The notes under the pieces were generated by a model. It did no database searches, had not been told where the DNA came from, and worked only from the letters and a program-made list of their open reading frames with translations. Source: Gemmatimonadota bacterium (GTDB taxonomy: Bacteria; Gemmatimonadota; Gemmatimonadetes; Gemmatimonadales; Gemmatimonadaceae). From it: a stretch of DNA of 6,669 nt. Position numbers and translations under genes: made by a program. The stretch is from NCBI GenBank assembly GCA_003142495.1, contig PLMM01000054.1, positions 1 through 6,669 of the forward strand. Reading direction: 5' to 3'. Of the stretch, positions 6,636 through 6,669 are shown piece after piece; position 1 is the first letter of the stretch, and each line of letters begins with the position of its first letter.

Positions 6636-6669
6636 GCACCTACCTGAGCACCTACCTAGCACCTACCTA
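6636..6669. repeat. Three direct repeats of GCACCTACCT running into the window edge
   Basis: GCACCTACCT occurs at 6636-6645, 6648-6657 and 6659-6668, with periods of 12 then 11 bases; the second and third copies are both followed by A. The array begins three bases after the stop of the glycosidase-like gene and reaches the last base, so its full length is unseen. Each unit itself contains a doubled ACCT. It is likely a minisatellite-type tandem repeat in intergenic sequence. No terminator hairpin is visible in these 37 bases. Confidence 0.75.

Noticed and set aside
1..6669. Mobile element, CRISPR, toxin-antitoxin, phage defence or RNA gene
   Set aside because: No transposase or integrase motif, no regularly spaced repeat array beyond the three short copies at the right edge, no tRNA-like fold or rRNA sequence, and all space apart from 4636-4847 and the last 37 bases is taken by ordinary genes.

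Overview
This is a GC-rich (about two thirds G+C by eye), gene-dense bacterial chromosome segment. It holds four complete protein genes, one 5'-truncated gene and one sizeable intergenic space. A signal-peptide-bearing beta-barrel-like protein indicates a Gram-negative (diderm) cell. The dxs-nadK-recN order, the GTG starts and the GC-rich codon use fit a Gemmatimonadota-type organism. That assignment is an inference from style and gene order, not a proof.

Layout. Positions 1-847 hold the C-terminal part of dxs (isoprenoid precursor synthesis, MEP pathway), cut by the left window edge. nadK (NAD kinase) starts on a GTG that overlaps the dxs stop as GTGA, and recN (SMC-like DNA repair ATPase) starts 11 bases before nadK ends. 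The three genes form a tight, probably translationally coupled + strand operon. It looks like a compact version of the widespread xseA-xseB-ispA-dxs-tlyA-nadK-argR-recN neighbourhood, here without tlyA or argR between the genes. recN ends in a CTAG palindrome that is also the stop of the next gene, which is convergent on the minus strand, so there is no room for an ordinary terminator between them.

The minus-strand gene (3427-4635) encodes an exported, probably outer-membrane beta-barrel protein of unknown function with a Pro/Ala-rich C-terminal tail. It is divergent from the last gene across about 212 bases (4636-4847) that carry weak promoter candidates for both directions. The last gene (4848-6632, +) encodes a probable cytoplasmic protein that reads like a two-domain carbohydrate-active enzyme: a beta-sandwich followed by an (alpha/alpha)6-type barrel resembling the GH125/GH133/GH15 superfamily. 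Its substrate is unknown. The window ends in three short direct repeats (GCACCTACCT) that run to the right edge.

I found no RNA gene, CRISPR array, insertion sequence or defence/mobile system, and no convincing novel multi-gene system. The items most worth a second look are the unassigned glycosidase-like protein, the terminal repeat and the shared-stop convergent junction.
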